DNA from: Sphingomonas sp. PsM26
Lineage (GTDB): Bacteria; Pseudomonadota; Alphaproteobacteria; Sphingomonadales; Sphingomonadaceae
Reading direction: 5' to 3'
NCBI GenBank assembly: GCA_030433805.1
Contig: JARUXA010000011.1
Span: 62,001 to 126,000, forward strand
Length of the DNA stretch: 64,000 nt
Position 1 is the first letter of the stretch. Every line of letters begins with the position of its first letter. The notes below the pieces were generated by a model that saw only the letters and a list, made by a program, of their open reading frames with translations, was not told the origin of the DNA and ran no database searches. Shown here piece after piece: positions 25,969-36,711 of this stretch. The translations under genes were made by a program, and so were the position numbers.

Positions 25969-26931
25969 ATGAATATGGGTGTTTCGATGCTACAAAATGT
26001 TGTGACGGTCCCTCTTGCGGCGTTTCAGGAGGTGGTAGGCCCACACTGCAATCCGTTTCTCACGGTTCTTGTTTCAGGCCGGATGGAGCCAGGGAAGTTG
26101 CGGTTCCAAGCGACTGACTTTGCCGGAGGCGGGCCGCACGAACGTGTATTGTCAGCCATCGTTTACTGCAAATATCTGCAGAGTGCGGCGCTGTCGAACG
26201 GCGCGGCGCCCGATCACGACGTTCGCCTGATCCTTCAGGCTGAGGATGTCCCGGTCAACATTTCGAGCGTATCGTGGGAAACGATGGCGTCCTGGAACAA
26301 TGTGGCGCTAATTCCGGACCTCTATTATTTCAACGCGCGGGGGTATGAAGATGCACCGGCGCCCAATATGCCATGGCATGAGCGGGCGTCCACCTTCGTC
26401 TGGCGGGGCTCGACGACGGGGCTTTTTCATCAGCGTGTCGAGGACCTCGATCGGCTCCCGCGATATCGTTTGTGCCGAACCGTTTCGCGGCTCGGAGCCT
26501 TAGCCGACGTTGGGCTCAATGCAGCGGTGCAAGGGGCTGACCCACAGCAGGAACAGTTGATCCAGGACCGACTAGCCGAGGAAGGCCTGTTAAAGCCGTT
26601 CCTGCCGATGGGCGATATGGCACGTTATCGCTACATCCTGGATATCGACGGCAATTCCAACAGCTGGAACTTCATGCTGAAGCTTCGCCTTGGGTGTTGT
26701 GTATTGAAAGTCGAGAGCGACTGGCATCAATGGTATGCCTCTCGTTTGCTGCCGTGGGTCCATTACGTTCCCGTTGCGAAGGACTTGTCCGACGTCGAAA
26801 GCCAGATTGCCTGGTCACTCGAGCATGTGGAAGAATGCGCCGCCATCGCGGAGCGTGGGGCGAAATTTGCGCGCGATATGATCTTTGCGGACGAAATGGC
26901 CGCGGCTGCCGCAACCCTGTATCGAGCGTAG
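25969..26931 (+). CDS. GT90 (CAP10-like) glycosyltransferase
   Basis: 320 residues with signatures of family GT90 / CAP10: FVWRGSTTG at about 144-152, YRYILDIDGNSNSWNFMLKLRLGCCVLK at about 223-250, then WYASRLLPWVHYVPVAKDLSD. Eukaryotic members are xylosyl- or glucosyltransferases, and bacterial ones are often annotated lipopolysaccharide-modifying. Placement 18 nt after the UDP-xylose synthase gene makes a xylosyltransferase role likely. Start may be ATG 25969 or ATG 25987; neither has a strong ribosome binding site. Confidence 0.8.
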   Translation: MNMGVSMLQNVVTVPLAAFQEVVGPHCNPFLTVLVSGRMEPGKLRFQATDFAGGGPHERVLSAIVYCKYLQSAALSNGAAPDHDVRLILQAEDVPVNISSVSWETMASWNNVALIPDLYYFNARGYEDAPAPNMPWHERASTFVWRGSTTGLFHQRVEDLDRLPRYRLCRTVSRLGALADVGLNAAVQGADPQQEQLIQDRLAEEGLLKPFLPMGDMARYRYILDIDGNSNSWNFMLKLRLGCCVLKVESDWHQWYASRLLPWVHYVPVAKDLSDVESQIAWSLEHVEECAAIAERGAKFARDMIFADEMAAAAATLYRA

Positions 26932-26955
26932 CTGCCGCTTTGATATGTTACCCGA

Positions 26956-27615
26956 TCAGTGCGCAGCCTGGTTGTGCATGTGAACTGCGATTGCCTCATC
27001 AATGGTATCGTAGAAATCCAGTCGGCCTTGCTGCAGCACGGCTCCCCGTTCACAATAAGCGCGGAGCGTTCCGGGATCATGGCTGATCATCAGCAGCGTT
27101 CCGGCAGCGCGACGGTGATGAAGCGCATCTTCGCAGCGCTGACGGAAGCGATCGTCGCCCGCCGCGGTCACCTCGTCCACAAGATAACAGTCGAAGTCGA
27201 TCGCCAACGAGATCCCGAACGCCAGCCGCGCCATCATACCCGCCGAGTAGCTGTAGATCGGTTGATGGAAATACGCTCCGAGTTGCGCAAAATCCTCAAC
27301 GTAATCCAGCAATTGCTGGATGTCTTTGCTATAGATCCGAGCAATGAAGCGGGCGTTGTCTGCACCGGTGAGGGTCGACTGGAAACAGCTTGAATAGCCA
27401 ATTGGCCACGAACAGCTGACCGTCCGCATGATCCGCCCCGCAGTCGGCGCTTCAACCCCCGAAATAAGCCGCATCAGCGTGGATTTGCCCGCACCGTTGG
27501 CCCCGCAGATGCCAAGGCTGCATCCTGTCGAAATCTCAAAATTGAGGTCGTCCAGCACATCCTTGCGGAATTTACGGATGTGGTAGCTCTTGGAAACATT
27601 CTCGAAGGAAATCAT
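26956..27615 (-). CDS. kpsT: Capsule-export ABC transporter ATPase (KpsT type)
   Basis: 219 residues. Walker A GANGAGKST at 38-46, signature YSAGMMARLAFG at about 123-134, Walker B CYLVDEVTAAGD at about 143-154, switch His in LMISHDP. The short length and the VDEVTAAGD / SAGM motifs are typical of KpsT-type ATPases that energise capsule export. Its permease partner KpsM is encoded 11 kb away on the opposite strand. It is the last gene of the leftward gmd-rmd-kpsT operon, 52 nt after rmd. Confidence 0.92.
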   Translation of the reverse strand: MISFENVSKSYHIRKFRKDVLDDLNFEISTGCSLGICGANGAGKSTLMRLISGVEAPTAGRIMRTVSCSWPIGYSSCFQSTLTGADNARFIARIYSKDIQQLLDYVEDFAQLGAYFHQPIYSYSAGMMARLAFGISLAIDFDCYLVDEVTAAGDDRFRQRCEDALHHRRAAGTLLMISHDPGTLRAYCERGAVLQQGRLDFYDTIDEAIAVHMHNQAAH

Positions 27616-27667
27616 GCTACGAAACTACTTTGTGTTAGACGGAGATGTAGGGTGCGCTACCCCATTC

Positions 27668-28536
27668 TCAAGCAATTACCGGCGATCCGTTGTCACCCGC
27701 CTCATACATCCACGTCAGCGTATCGCTAATCGCACGCGGTTGCCACGTCGGTAGTGCAGCGCGCAACAGCGTTGCATCTCCCCCAAGGACTTCCACGTCG
27801 CCCTTGCGTACGAATGCCGGATTGACCTGCACCTCCAGTCGATGGCCGCTGATCGCATGCAACTGCTCCAGCAAGTCACCAATCGACGAAACCGCGCCGG
27901 TTGCGATGTTGACCACCGGCGGCACGTCGTCCGCCAGCGCCAGGCCACAATAGGCCTCGGCCACCGACCGTACGTCACCGAAGTCGCGCCGAACCCACGT
28001 GTTGCCAAGTTCGATCACATCGGCCTTGCGGCGGAAATGGTCGACGATCTTGGGGATCAGATATTGCGTATCCTGGCCGATCCCGGTGTAGTTGAACGGC
28101 CGGGTTACGACGATGTCGAGCTGGTCGCGCCACAGGTCCGCGCCGAGTTCCATCGCGCGCTTGCTGATCGCATAATGGTTGACCGGGTTGGTCGGCGCGC
28201 TTTCGGCAATCAGTCCTTCGGCCTTGGGACCATAGACCTGCGCGCTCGATGCGAGGATGCAGCGTGCACCGGGTCGCTTCTGCGCGACCGCATCGAGCAG
28301 ATTGAGCGTGCCAAGTTGATTGACCGTATAGAAGGCCTGCCAGTCGCGCGCCTCGACGAAGGCATGGCCCGCCAGATGGATCACCCGGTCGAACTCGAGC
28401 GCGTCGACCGCGGCGACGACGGCGTCGCGGTCGCGCAGGTCAACCTGCAGCGCGACCGGCGTCACGCCGGCCTGCTCCAAAGCGGACGACACGAAGCGAC
28501 CGGTAAAGCCGGTCGCTCCGGTCAGCGCGACCCGCA

Positions 28537-28537
<1 letters not shown>
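27668..28537 (-). CDS. rmd: GDP-6-deoxy-D-mannose reductase (GDP-D-rhamnose synthesis)
   Basis: 289 residues from ATG at 28537, which shares its A with the TGA stop of gmd (TGATG), so translation is coupled. Extended SDR: VALTGATGFTGRFV near 3-16, ILASSAQVYG, YAISKRAME (YxxxK), then RPFNYTGIGQDTQYLIPKI, which is typical of Rmd rather than GDP-L-fucose synthase. It reduces the 4-keto group of the Gmd product to give GDP-D-rhamnose, a donor for cell-surface D-rhamnans. An L-fucose-forming alternative (WcaG) is less likely from motifs and length. Confidence 0.85.
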
Positions 28538-30084
<1,547 letters not shown>

Positions 30085-30864
30085 TCAAAGGCGATCGTCA
30101 CCCTGGACCAGCTGGCCCGCGATCTGTCCGGCCGCGTTCACCAGCATCGCGGCGACGTCACGGGCGGTATGAACCGGCTGCCGTCGCGCAAGGAAAGGGA
30201 CGGTCAGCGCAGCCGCTGCAAATTCCCCCCGCAGTACGGGGGCGGATATGTCAGTCACGCCCGAAATCAGCGGGCTCGGGATTTGCACCACGCCTGCAGT
30301 CCGTACGACCTCGGCGTGCGACCGGAATGCCGCGAGGGCCATTACGTCCAGCGGCGGATCGAACAGCGTTTCCCAATGGCGGCGGACCGCCTGATCCTGG
30401 AATGCGTACAGCACGATCCCCGAAGCGGTCGAGGCAAGCGGGCGGCGATAGCCGACGCGGACCGAGAATCCGAGCTGTTCGCCGGATTCGACCCGCGCCA
30501 CGACGACCATCTCGCCGCGGCTGTGGAAGGCGAGGTGACAGGATTCGCCGGTTTCCTGGACGAGCTGGCGCATGACGGGAAGGGCGACCTCGACGAGGTT
30601 GCGCGTTCGTGGCTGGCGCATGCCGAGCGAAAACAGCCGATCGGTCAGGCGATAGCCTTCGGACCCCGCATCCTGTTCGATATAGCCGCGGAACTGGAGC
30701 ACCTGGACCATCCGGTGCAGTTCGCCGCGTGATCGATCGAGTTGGTCCGCGATCGCGGAGAAAGGCATCGCGTCGCTCGCATCTGCCAGCAACTCGAGGA
30801 TATCCAGTCCCTTTTCGAGCGCGGGCGCCTTGTAGCGGCGATCGTCTGCGTCGTGATCGTCCAT
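30085..30864 (-). CDS. IclR family transcriptional regulator
   Basis: 259 residues. The winged helix-turn-helix covers about 12-75 (ALEKGLDILELLADA ... FSAIADQLDRSRGELHRMVQVLQFRGYI). The IclR effector domain follows, about 90-255 (GESCHLAFHSRGEMVVVARVES, RRPLASTASGIVLYAF). It lies downstream of, and in the same direction as, the L-fucose cluster and most likely controls it in response to a sugar or sugar-acid. The Campylobacter jejuni fucose island also carries an IclR-type gene. Effector unknown. Confidence 0.88.
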   Translation of the reverse strand: MDDHDADDRRYKAPALEKGLDILELLADASDAMPFSAIADQLDRSRGELHRMVQVLQFRGYIEQDAGSEGYRLTDRLFSLGMRQPRTRNLVEVALPVMRQLVQETGESCHLAFHSRGEMVVVARVESGEQLGFSVRVGYRRPLASTASGIVLYAFQDQAVRRHWETLFDPPLDVMALAAFRSHAEVVRTAGVVQIPSPLISGVTDISAPVLRGEFAAAALTVPFLARRQPVHTARDVAAMLVNAAGQIAGQLVQGDDRL

Positions 30865-30960
30865 TGCTTGCCCCGTTGTGGATCCGCCTGGATTCCGGTT
30901 GGGGGCAACCTTAGCCGGGGCGGGCGAAAGCGCACAAGGCGCGCCATCGCCCGCCGTCGA

Positions 30961-33297
30961 TCAGCGGGCCATCACCTTGACCAGCGTGGACGGGTCCTGT
31001 CCGGTCGGCAGCTTGCCCGACGCGGTCAGGCGCTTGGTGCCGTCGTCCCACCGCAGGACCGCGCTGGCGCCGGTCTTGCGCGTGCTCACGCCGTCGTCGT
31101 CATACACTGTGAAGCTGGTCGAACGACCGGGGTACACGCGAATGCTGTCGAGTTTCTGGCGCGTCGCGGTGCTTGGGACCTGAACGCCCATCGGGATGAT
31201 CGACCCGGCGCGGACGAACAACGGGATCTTGTCGATCGGCGCGGCGGCGGTGATCGTCTGGCCGCCGGTGTGGCGTTCGTTGGTCCAGTAATCGTACCAA
31301 TCGGTCCCTGCGGGCAGATACACCGGGCGAGTGGTTGCGCCCTGATCGGTCACGGGCGCGACGAGGAAGGCGGGGCCGAACATATATTCGTCGCCCATGT
31401 CGCTGACCTTGGGATCGTTCGGGAAATCCATGAACAGCGCGCGCATGAACGGCGCGCCGGTTTCCGCGGTCTGGTGGCCCATTGCGTAGAGGTAGGGCAT
31501 CAACGCGTAGCGCAGCTTCAGATATTGCGCGAGAACGGGCTCCGCGGCCTTGCCATATTCCCAGATCGCGGTTGCCGGACGCTGGCCGTGGATGCGCAGC
31601 GTGGGCGTGAACGTGTTGTACTGGAACCAGCGGACGAACAGTTCGGGATAATCCGGATAGTTTCCGCCCATCGCGGTCGCGCCTGCAGGATCGAGCAGGA
31701 CGGGGTTCAGCGCCTTGGGGCCGGATGGATATTGCCAGCCGCCGGTGTCGCTGCTCCAATAGGCCATGCCCGATGCGGTGAAGTTGAGCCCGGTTGGCAC
31801 CTGCCGCCGCAACACTTCCCACGTCGCCTGGACGTCGGACGACCAGAACAGGCAGCCGTTCCGCTGCGTGCCGAGATAGGCTGCGCGGCACAGGATCAGG
31901 TTGCGCAGGTCCGGGCGATCCTTTGCGGATCCTTCCGCAACGCTGGCGGTATGCACCAGCGGGAAGACGTTATGGTACCGATCACCCGACCCGATCGCGA
32001 ACTGATGCCCGTCGGGCACGAGATCCGGCTCGGTCTCGTCGAGCCAGAAATAGTCGAAGCCCTGCGATGCGATATTGTCGCGGATGCGTTCCCAGAACCA
32101 CGTCCGCGCCTCGGGATTGGTGCTGTCGAGCAGTGCGCCCGCGCGGTCCGCACGGACCGGCAGACCGTCGACAACGCTGCCGTCGGCGTCATGCAGCAGC
32201 CAGCCCTTGGCCGAAAGCATGTTATAGTAGCGGGACTCTTTCTCGAACCGCGGCCAGACGCTGATGATGCTGCGCATCCCCATGCTCTTGAGCTTGGCGT
32301 TCATCCCCGCGGGGTCGGGGAAATAGGTGCGGTCGATGTCGAGCTGCCCCATCCGGGTCCAGTAGAACCAGTCGAGCACCATCGTGTCGAGCGGATAGCC
32401 GCGGCTGCGATAGCCGTCGGCGATGCTCAGTAGTTCGGCCTGGCTTTCGTAGCGCGCCTTGCTCTGGATAAGACCGAACGCGGACTTGGGCGGGAGCGGG
32501 GTCTTGCCAGTAAGGGAGGCATAGCCGGCGTACAGCGCGTCGGTGGTGTCGCCGGTGATGACGAAGAACGACACGCGTTCCCCGACTTCGGATTGCCAGT
32601 GCGTGCTGTTGTGCAATCCAGGCGAGACCGTCGTAGTCGAGGGATTGTCCCAGACGATCCCGTACCCCTTGTTGGTGACGAGGAAGGGGACGCACACCGT
32701 TTCGCCCGCGGGCGCATCGTAATTGTGGCGGCAGTCGATCGTGCGGCCGCGCAGATCGAGCTTGCCTTCCTGATTTTGGCCGAGCCCATAATAATGCTCG
32801 TCGAGGGGGGCGGCGAAGCTCGCGCCCACCCTGAACGTCTTTTCGCCCGATACCGTGTGCGGGGCCATTTCCCAGCCATTCATGCGGGTGATGACGTGGC
32901 CGTCTGCGCCGTTGATGGTGATCGCGACCGGGGGGAGCGACGGCGCGAAATAGCGTTCCATCTGCGACGGCGCCTTCGGCCACGGCTGCGCCGCCACTGT
33001 CAGCGACAGGGCGGAGGACGCGAACACGTCCCCCGACGGATCTGTGCGGTGGGTCCAGCCGGCGGCGTTTGCCTTGGCGTTGGGGCCGGGGCCGGGGGCG
33101 GCATCGGCCAACGCGCGGTCGACGGCGATCGTGACGCGCACGATGTTGGGGGCATAGGGTTCGATCGCGACGAGGCTGCCGTTGCGATCGACCGTCGCCA
33201 TCGGCTCGGCCTGTGCCGCGGTGACGGGCAGCAAGGCTATCGCGGCCACGCCGGTCCAGCGTGCGAGTTTGTGTCTGGATATTGCTGCGGCGATCAT
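30961..33297 (-). CDS. Glycoside hydrolase family 31, probably alpha-xylosidase-type
   Basis: 778 residues with a signal peptide (residues 1-30, cleavage after AAQA). N-terminal beta-sandwich, then a GH31 barrel: YGLGQNQEGKLDLRGRTID near 170-188, nucleophile D420 in FDYFWLDETEPD, probable acid/base D488 in CLFWSSDVQATW, and WSSDTGGWQYPSG. The C-terminal part ends LFVRAGSIIPMGVQ plus a beta domain. WLDETEPD resembles the WLDASEPD type seen in alpha-xylosidases of xyloglucan use, but alpha-glucosidase or another specificity cannot be excluded. AGGGGG precedes the ATG. It sits beside a GH29 fucosidase cluster, which fits removal of side chains from a fucosylated xyloglucan. Confidence 0.85.
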   Translation of the reverse strand: MIAAAISRHKLARWTGVAAIALLPVTAAQAEPMATVDRNGSLVAIEPYAPNIVRVTIAVDRALADAAPGPGPNAKANAAGWTHRTDPSGDVFASSALSLTVAAQPWPKAPSQMERYFAPSLPPVAITINGADGHVITRMNGWEMAPHTVSGEKTFRVGASFAAPLDEHYYGLGQNQEGKLDLRGRTIDCRHNYDAPAGETVCVPFLVTNKGYGIVWDNPSTTTVSPGLHNSTHWQSEVGERVSFFVITGDTTDALYAGYASLTGKTPLPPKSAFGLIQSKARYESQAELLSIADGYRSRGYPLDTMVLDWFYWTRMGQLDIDRTYFPDPAGMNAKLKSMGMRSIISVWPRFEKESRYYNMLSAKGWLLHDADGSVVDGLPVRADRAGALLDSTNPEARTWFWERIRDNIASQGFDYFWLDETEPDLVPDGHQFAIGSGDRYHNVFPLVHTASVAEGSAKDRPDLRNLILCRAAYLGTQRNGCLFWSSDVQATWEVLRRQVPTGLNFTASGMAYWSSDTGGWQYPSGPKALNPVLLDPAGATAMGGNYPDYPELFVRWFQYNTFTPTLRIHGQRPATAIWEYGKAAEPVLAQYLKLRYALMPYLYAMGHQTAETGAPFMRALFMDFPNDPKVSDMGDEYMFGPAFLVAPVTDQGATTRPVYLPAGTDWYDYWTNERHTGGQTITAAAPIDKIPLFVRAGSIIPMGVQVPSTATRQKLDSIRVYPGRSTSFTVYDDDGVSTRKTGASAVLRWDDGTKRLTASGKLPTGQDPSTLVKVMAR

Positions 33298-33310
33298 AAC
33301 GGGCCCCCTG

Positions 33311-34465
33311 TTAGAGAATGTTGGACACGAGCATCGACCGGTCGATGTCGGAAATTCGGGTTCGGCCGCATAGCGCCATCGCGACGCGCATCTCGGCTTC
33401 GATCAGGCGCAGCACATGGGCGACACCCGCCTCGCCATCCGCCGCAAGCGCATAGGCCCATGCCCGCCCGAGCAGCACGCCGTGCGCGCCGAGCGCGAGC
33501 AGCTTCACGACGTCCAGTCCGGAGCGCACGCCGCCGTCCACCAGAATCGTGAGCGCATCGCCGACCGCGTCGACGATCGGGGGAAGCGCATCGGCGGTGG
33601 CGGGGACGCCATCGAGTTGCCGTCCGCCGTGATTGGACACGACAATCCCGTCCGCGCCAGTCTGTGCCGCGGCGCGTGCGTCGTCGGGGTCGAGAATCCC
33701 CTTGATGATCAATGGCCCCTTCCAGTGCGACCGAATGAAGTCGAGATCGCGCCAAGTGACGCTCGAATCGAAGTTGGTCCGCATCCATCCGAGGAAATCC
33801 TCGAGCCCGGACTTGTTGCCGAGTGCGGGGGCGATGTTCCCGAGATGGTGCGGGTTGCCCCTGAGGCCGACATCGATTGCCCACTCTGGACGGGTCAATG
33901 CCTGGCCAATCCTGCGAACGGTTCCGCGCAGACCCGGCGCACCCGCAAGACCCGACCGGTAATCGCGATAGCGTGCGCCGGGGACGGGCATGTCGACCGT
34001 AAACACCAGTGCCGAGCACCCCAGCGCCTGGGCTTCGTCAAGCAGCGCACGCACCAGTCCGCGGTCACGGATCATGTACAATTGAAACCAGAAGGGCGCA
34101 GTGGCTGCGGCCGCGACTTCGGCGAGCGGACAGACGCTGACAGTCGACAGGCAAAACGGGACGCCGGCGGCATTGGCGGCGCGGACCGCCTGCACTTCGC
34201 CACGACGCGCGTTCATGCCCGCAAGGCCGATCGGTGCGAGCATGACGGGCAAAGCCTGCTCCGTGCCGAAGATGCGGGTCTTGAGGTCGATCGACGATAC
34301 GTCGGTCAGAACCCGCTGACGCAAGGCCAATTGTTCGAGCACGGCGACATTCCGGCGCAACGTGACTTCGGCGTAGGAACCGCCGTCAAGATATTCGAAC
34401 AGGAACGGCGGAAGACGCCGGCGCGCGCGGGCTCGATAGTCCAGCACTGCTGCGGCTTTTGCCAT
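33311..34465 (-). CDS. lldD: FMN-dependent alpha-hydroxy-acid (L-lactate) dehydrogenase
   Basis: 384 residues of the (S)-2-hydroxy-acid oxidase family. [17 protein letters not shown] near 22-38, [44 protein letters not shown] (FMN Lys), [10 protein letters not shown] (catalytic His and substrate Arg) and [26 protein letters not shown]. In this operon the expected substrate is L-lactate from 2,4-diketo-3-deoxy-L-fuconate cleavage, oxidised to pyruvate with electrons to the respiratory chain. GGGGGAGAA precedes the ATG. GH31 follows 13 nt downstream. L-lactate specificity is inferred from context. Confidence 0.85.
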   Translation of the reverse strand: MAKAAAVLDYRARARRRLPPFLFEYLDGGSYAEVTLRRNVAVLEQLALRQRVLTDVSSIDLKTRIFGTEQALPVMLAPIGLAGMNARRGEVQAVRAANAAGVPFCLSTVSVCPLAEVAAAATAPFWFQLYMIRDRGLVRALLDEAQALGCSALVFTVDMPVPGARYRDYRSGLAGAPGLRGTVRRIGQALTRPEWAIDVGLRGNPHHLGNIAPALGNKSGLEDFLGWMRTNFDSSVTWRDLDFIRSHWKGPLIIKGILDPDDARAAAQTGADGIVVSNHGGRQLDGVPATADALPPIVDAVGDALTILVDGGVRSGLDVVKLLALGAHGVLLGRAWAYALAADGEAGVAHVLRLIEAEMRVAMALCGRTRISDIDRSMLVSNIL

Positions 34466-34638
34466 TCTTCTCCCCCGTCCGATCCTGCGCTTCGGCAGGT
34501 GACGCCTGTCCGCCCCAGTACCTTGTGTTCACCTATGGGCAATCACTTCACTGGCGCAAGCGCCAATACGATTCGGGCAAGCGTGATGGGGACACTGTGC
34601 GCGCTCGCGGTGGGTCTGGCGAGCGTGACCATCACCGC

Positions 34639-34983
34639 TCAGTCTTGCTCGCTCAGTGCGTAGATTTGCGTCGTCTCGGTCCATTTTGTCCCCGGAATCG
34701 CGCCGGGGATCGCTTGCTGGAAACGGTCCATCAGCCGTTCCCACGCCACCACATCCGGATCGGCGGCATCGCTCGCGGCCTTGGCGGCGGGGTCGTAGTC
34801 CGGCCCCGTCTCCATCAGCATCACCAGTCGGGTGCCCGCGCGGAAGATCCGCATGTCGCGGATGCCGGCGCGGCGGATGCTCGCCGTCACCGCGGCGGGC
34901 ACATTGCCCGCCGCGTGCCAGCGTTCGTACTCGGCGATCCCGGCGGGATCGTCCTTGAGGTCGAGCAGCAGGACCTGTTGCAT
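34639..34983 (-). CDS. L-fucose/L-rhamnose mutarotase family protein
   Basis: 114 residues from ATG at 34983, overlapping the stop of the upstream hydrolase gene (TGATG). QVLLLDLKDDPAGIAEYERWHA, AGIRDMRIFRAGTRLVMLMET and WERLMDRFQQ are typical of the RhaM/DUF718 mutarotase fold. It interconverts alpha and beta anomers of a 6-deoxy sugar; context points to L-fucose. Placed in the middle of the L-fucose operon. Confidence 0.88.
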   Translation of the reverse strand: MQQVLLLDLKDDPAGIAEYERWHAAGNVPAAVTASIRRAGIRDMRIFRAGTRLVMLMETGPDYDPAAKAASDAADPDVVAWERLMDRFQQAIPGAIPGTKWTETTQIYALSEQD

Positions 34984-35825
34984 CAGTCCGCCGTAACCTC
35001 CTGGCGCTGTTCGCCGAGCTTCTCGATTCCGAGCGTCATCACGTCGCCCGCCTTCAGGAAGACCTGCGGCTTCTGCCCCATGCCGACGCCGGGGGGCGTG
35101 CCCGTCGTGATCACGTCGCCGGGGTGGAGCGTCATGAACTGGCTGAGGTAGCTGACCAGGAAGGCGGGCTTGTAGACCATCGTCGCCGTCGTGCCCTCCT
35201 GATAGCGATGGCCGTTGACCTCGAGCCACATGTGCAGCGCGCCCGCATCGCCGACCTCGTCGGGCGTAACCAGCCACGGCCCGAGCGGGCCGAACGTGTC
35301 GCAGCCCTTGCCCTTGTCCCAGGTGCCGTGGCGTTCGAGCTGATATTCGCGCTCGGACACGTCGTTGATGACGCAATAGCCCGCGATGTGCGCGGGGGCG
35401 TCTGCCTCCGAGACATATTTGGCGGCGGTGCCGATGACGATGCCGAGCTCGACTTCCCAGTCGGTCTTGGTCGATCCGCGCGGGATGCGGACGGTGTCGT
35501 TCGGGCCGATGATCGCGCTGGTCGCCTTGGTGAACATCACCGGCTCGGGCGGCACGGTCGCACCGGTTTCCGCGGCGTGGTCCGAATAGTTGAGGCCGAT
35601 GCACAGGAACTTGCCAACCTGTCCGACGCACGCTCCGAAGCGCGGATTGCCCTCGACCGGCGGGAGCGTCTCGGGGTCCAGCTTTGCCAGATCGGCGAGG
35701 ACATCGGGCGACAGCGTCGCGCCGATCACGTCGGGGATTTCACCCGACAGGTCGCGCAGCGTGCCGTTGGCGTCGATCAGGCCGGGGCGTTCTTCGCCTG
35801 GGGTGCCGTAGCGAACTAACTTCAT
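34983..35825 (-). CDS. FAH-family 2,4-diketo-3-deoxy-L-fuconate hydrolase
   Basis: 280 residues of the fumarylacetoacetate hydrolase family. CIGLNYSDHAAETG near 73-86, PVMFTKATSAIIGPND, DWEVELGIVIG (metal-binding Glu), YCVINDVSEREYQLER, DTFGPLGPWLVTPDEV and VITTGTPPGVGMG. In non-phosphorylative L-fucose (and L-rhamnose) pathways such enzymes hydrolyse the 2,4-diketo-3-deoxy acid to pyruvate and L-lactate. AGGAG lies 7 nt before the ATG. The mutarotase gene overlaps its stop. A palindromic element (35862-35957) separates it from the upstream SDR gene, so it may have its own RNA end or processing signal. Confidence 0.87.
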   Translation of the reverse strand: MKLVRYGTPGEERPGLIDANGTLRDLSGEIPDVIGATLSPDVLADLAKLDPETLPPVEGNPRFGACVGQVGKFLCIGLNYSDHAAETGATVPPEPVMFTKATSAIIGPNDTVRIPRGSTKTDWEVELGIVIGTAAKYVSEADAPAHIAGYCVINDVSEREYQLERHGTWDKGKGCDTFGPLGPWLVTPDEVGDAGALHMWLEVNGHRYQEGTTATMVYKPAFLVSYLSQFMTLHPGDVITTGTPPGVGMGQKPQVFLKAGDVMTLGIEKLGEQRQEVTAD

Positions 35826-35861
35826 GGGGAAACTCCTGGGGTGTGATCCAAAATTCCGTCA

Positions 35862-35957
35862 TTCCCGCGGAGGCGGGAAACCATACTGGCTGGCCTCGGC
35901 ACGTCTTTCCCACGGTAGCCAGTATGGATCCCCGCCTTCGCGGGGATGACGATAGGG
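35862..35957. repeat. Compound palindromic repeat (REP-like) inside the fucose operon
   Basis: Two short GC hairpins (TTCCCGC/GCGGGAA at 35862-35879 and ATCCCCGC/GCGGGGAT at 35938-35957) flank an 11-bp inverted repeat CCATACTGGCT/AGCCAGTATGG (35881-35891 and 35927-35937). The whole can fold into a branched structure. Such G+C-rich palindromic units are common between genes in this window. Here it lies between two genes of one operon and could act as a transcript-processing or attenuation element. Confidence 0.75.
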
Positions 35958-35982
35958 GGGAGAGGGGGGCGAGACGAAAACC

Positions 35983-36711
35983 TTAGTTGATCCAGCCGCC
36001 GTCGATGATGTGCGCCTGGCCCGTCGTGAACGCGGATTCGTCGCTGGCGAGGTACAGCGCAAGCGCGGCGACTTCTTCGGGGCGGCCGAGCCGTCCCATT
36101 GGCTGTCGCGCGGTGAAATCCTTGCGGGCCTGGTCATAATCCCCGGTATCGCGCAGCCGTTGCTGGAGCGAGGGGGAATCGACCGTTCCGGGGCAGATCG
36201 CGTTGCAGCGCACCCCGCGCGCGACGAAATCCGCCGCGACCGACTTGGTCAGCCCGATCACTGCCGCCTTGGTCGTGCCGTAAGCGAAGCGGTTGGGGAT
36301 GCCCTTCACCGAACTTGCGATCGACGCGACGTTGACGATGCTCCCCGCGCCACGATCCAGCATCAGGGGGAGATAGGCGCGGATCGTGCGGTACATCGCG
36401 GTGACGTTGAGGTCGTTAGCGAACGCCCAGCTGTCCTCGTCGCAGTCGAGGATCGTGCCGTTGTGGACGACACCCGCGCTGTTCATCAGCACGTCGACCG
36501 GGCCGGTACGCCCAGGAAGTGCGGCGACCGCAGCGGCATCGCGGACGTCGAGCGCGAAGGTCTCGCAGGCGAGGCCTTCCAGCTTGGTGGCATCGATATC
36601 GGTCGCGATGACTTTCGCGCCCTCTGCCAGGAACAGTTCGGCGCTGGCGCGACCGATGCCTTGGCCGGCGGCGGTGACGAACACGGTCTTGCCGTTCAGC
36701 CGCCCGCTCAT
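35983..36711 (-). CDS. SDR oxidoreductase, probable 2-keto-3-deoxy-L-fuconate dehydrogenase
   Basis: 242 residues from ATG at 36711, which overlaps the stop of the upstream dehydratase gene (ATGA). Classical [21 protein letters not shown] near 9-26 (NAD(P) site), [13 protein letters not shown] (NNAG-like), [10 protein letters not shown] with catalytic Ser, YGTTKAAV (YxxxK) and CPGTVDSP. In the known pathway it oxidises C4 of 2-keto-3-deoxy-L-fuconate to give the 2,4-diketo acid, which the FAH enzyme cleaves. The T-A-A-G-Q-G-I-G motif and CPGT region match characterised L-KDF dehydrogenases in general form. Confidence 0.85.
   Translation of the reverse strand: MSGRLNGKTVFVTAAGQGIGRASAELFLAEGAKVIATDIDATKLEGLACETFALDVRDAAAVAALPGRTGPVDVLMNSAGVVHNGTILDCDEDSWAFANDLNVTAMYRTIRAYLPLMLDRGAGSIVNVASIASSVKGIPNRFAYGTTKAAVIGLTKSVAADFVARGVRCNAICPGTVDSPSLQQRLRDTGDYDQARKDFTARQPMGRLGRPEEVAALALYLASDESAFTTGQAHIIDGGWIN

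Noticed and set aside
30742..32433. 563-aa rightward frame opposite GH31 and iclR
   Set aside because: Antisense shadow in high-G+C DNA: Arg/Gly/Ala-rich composition, no motifs, and two clear genes on the other strand.
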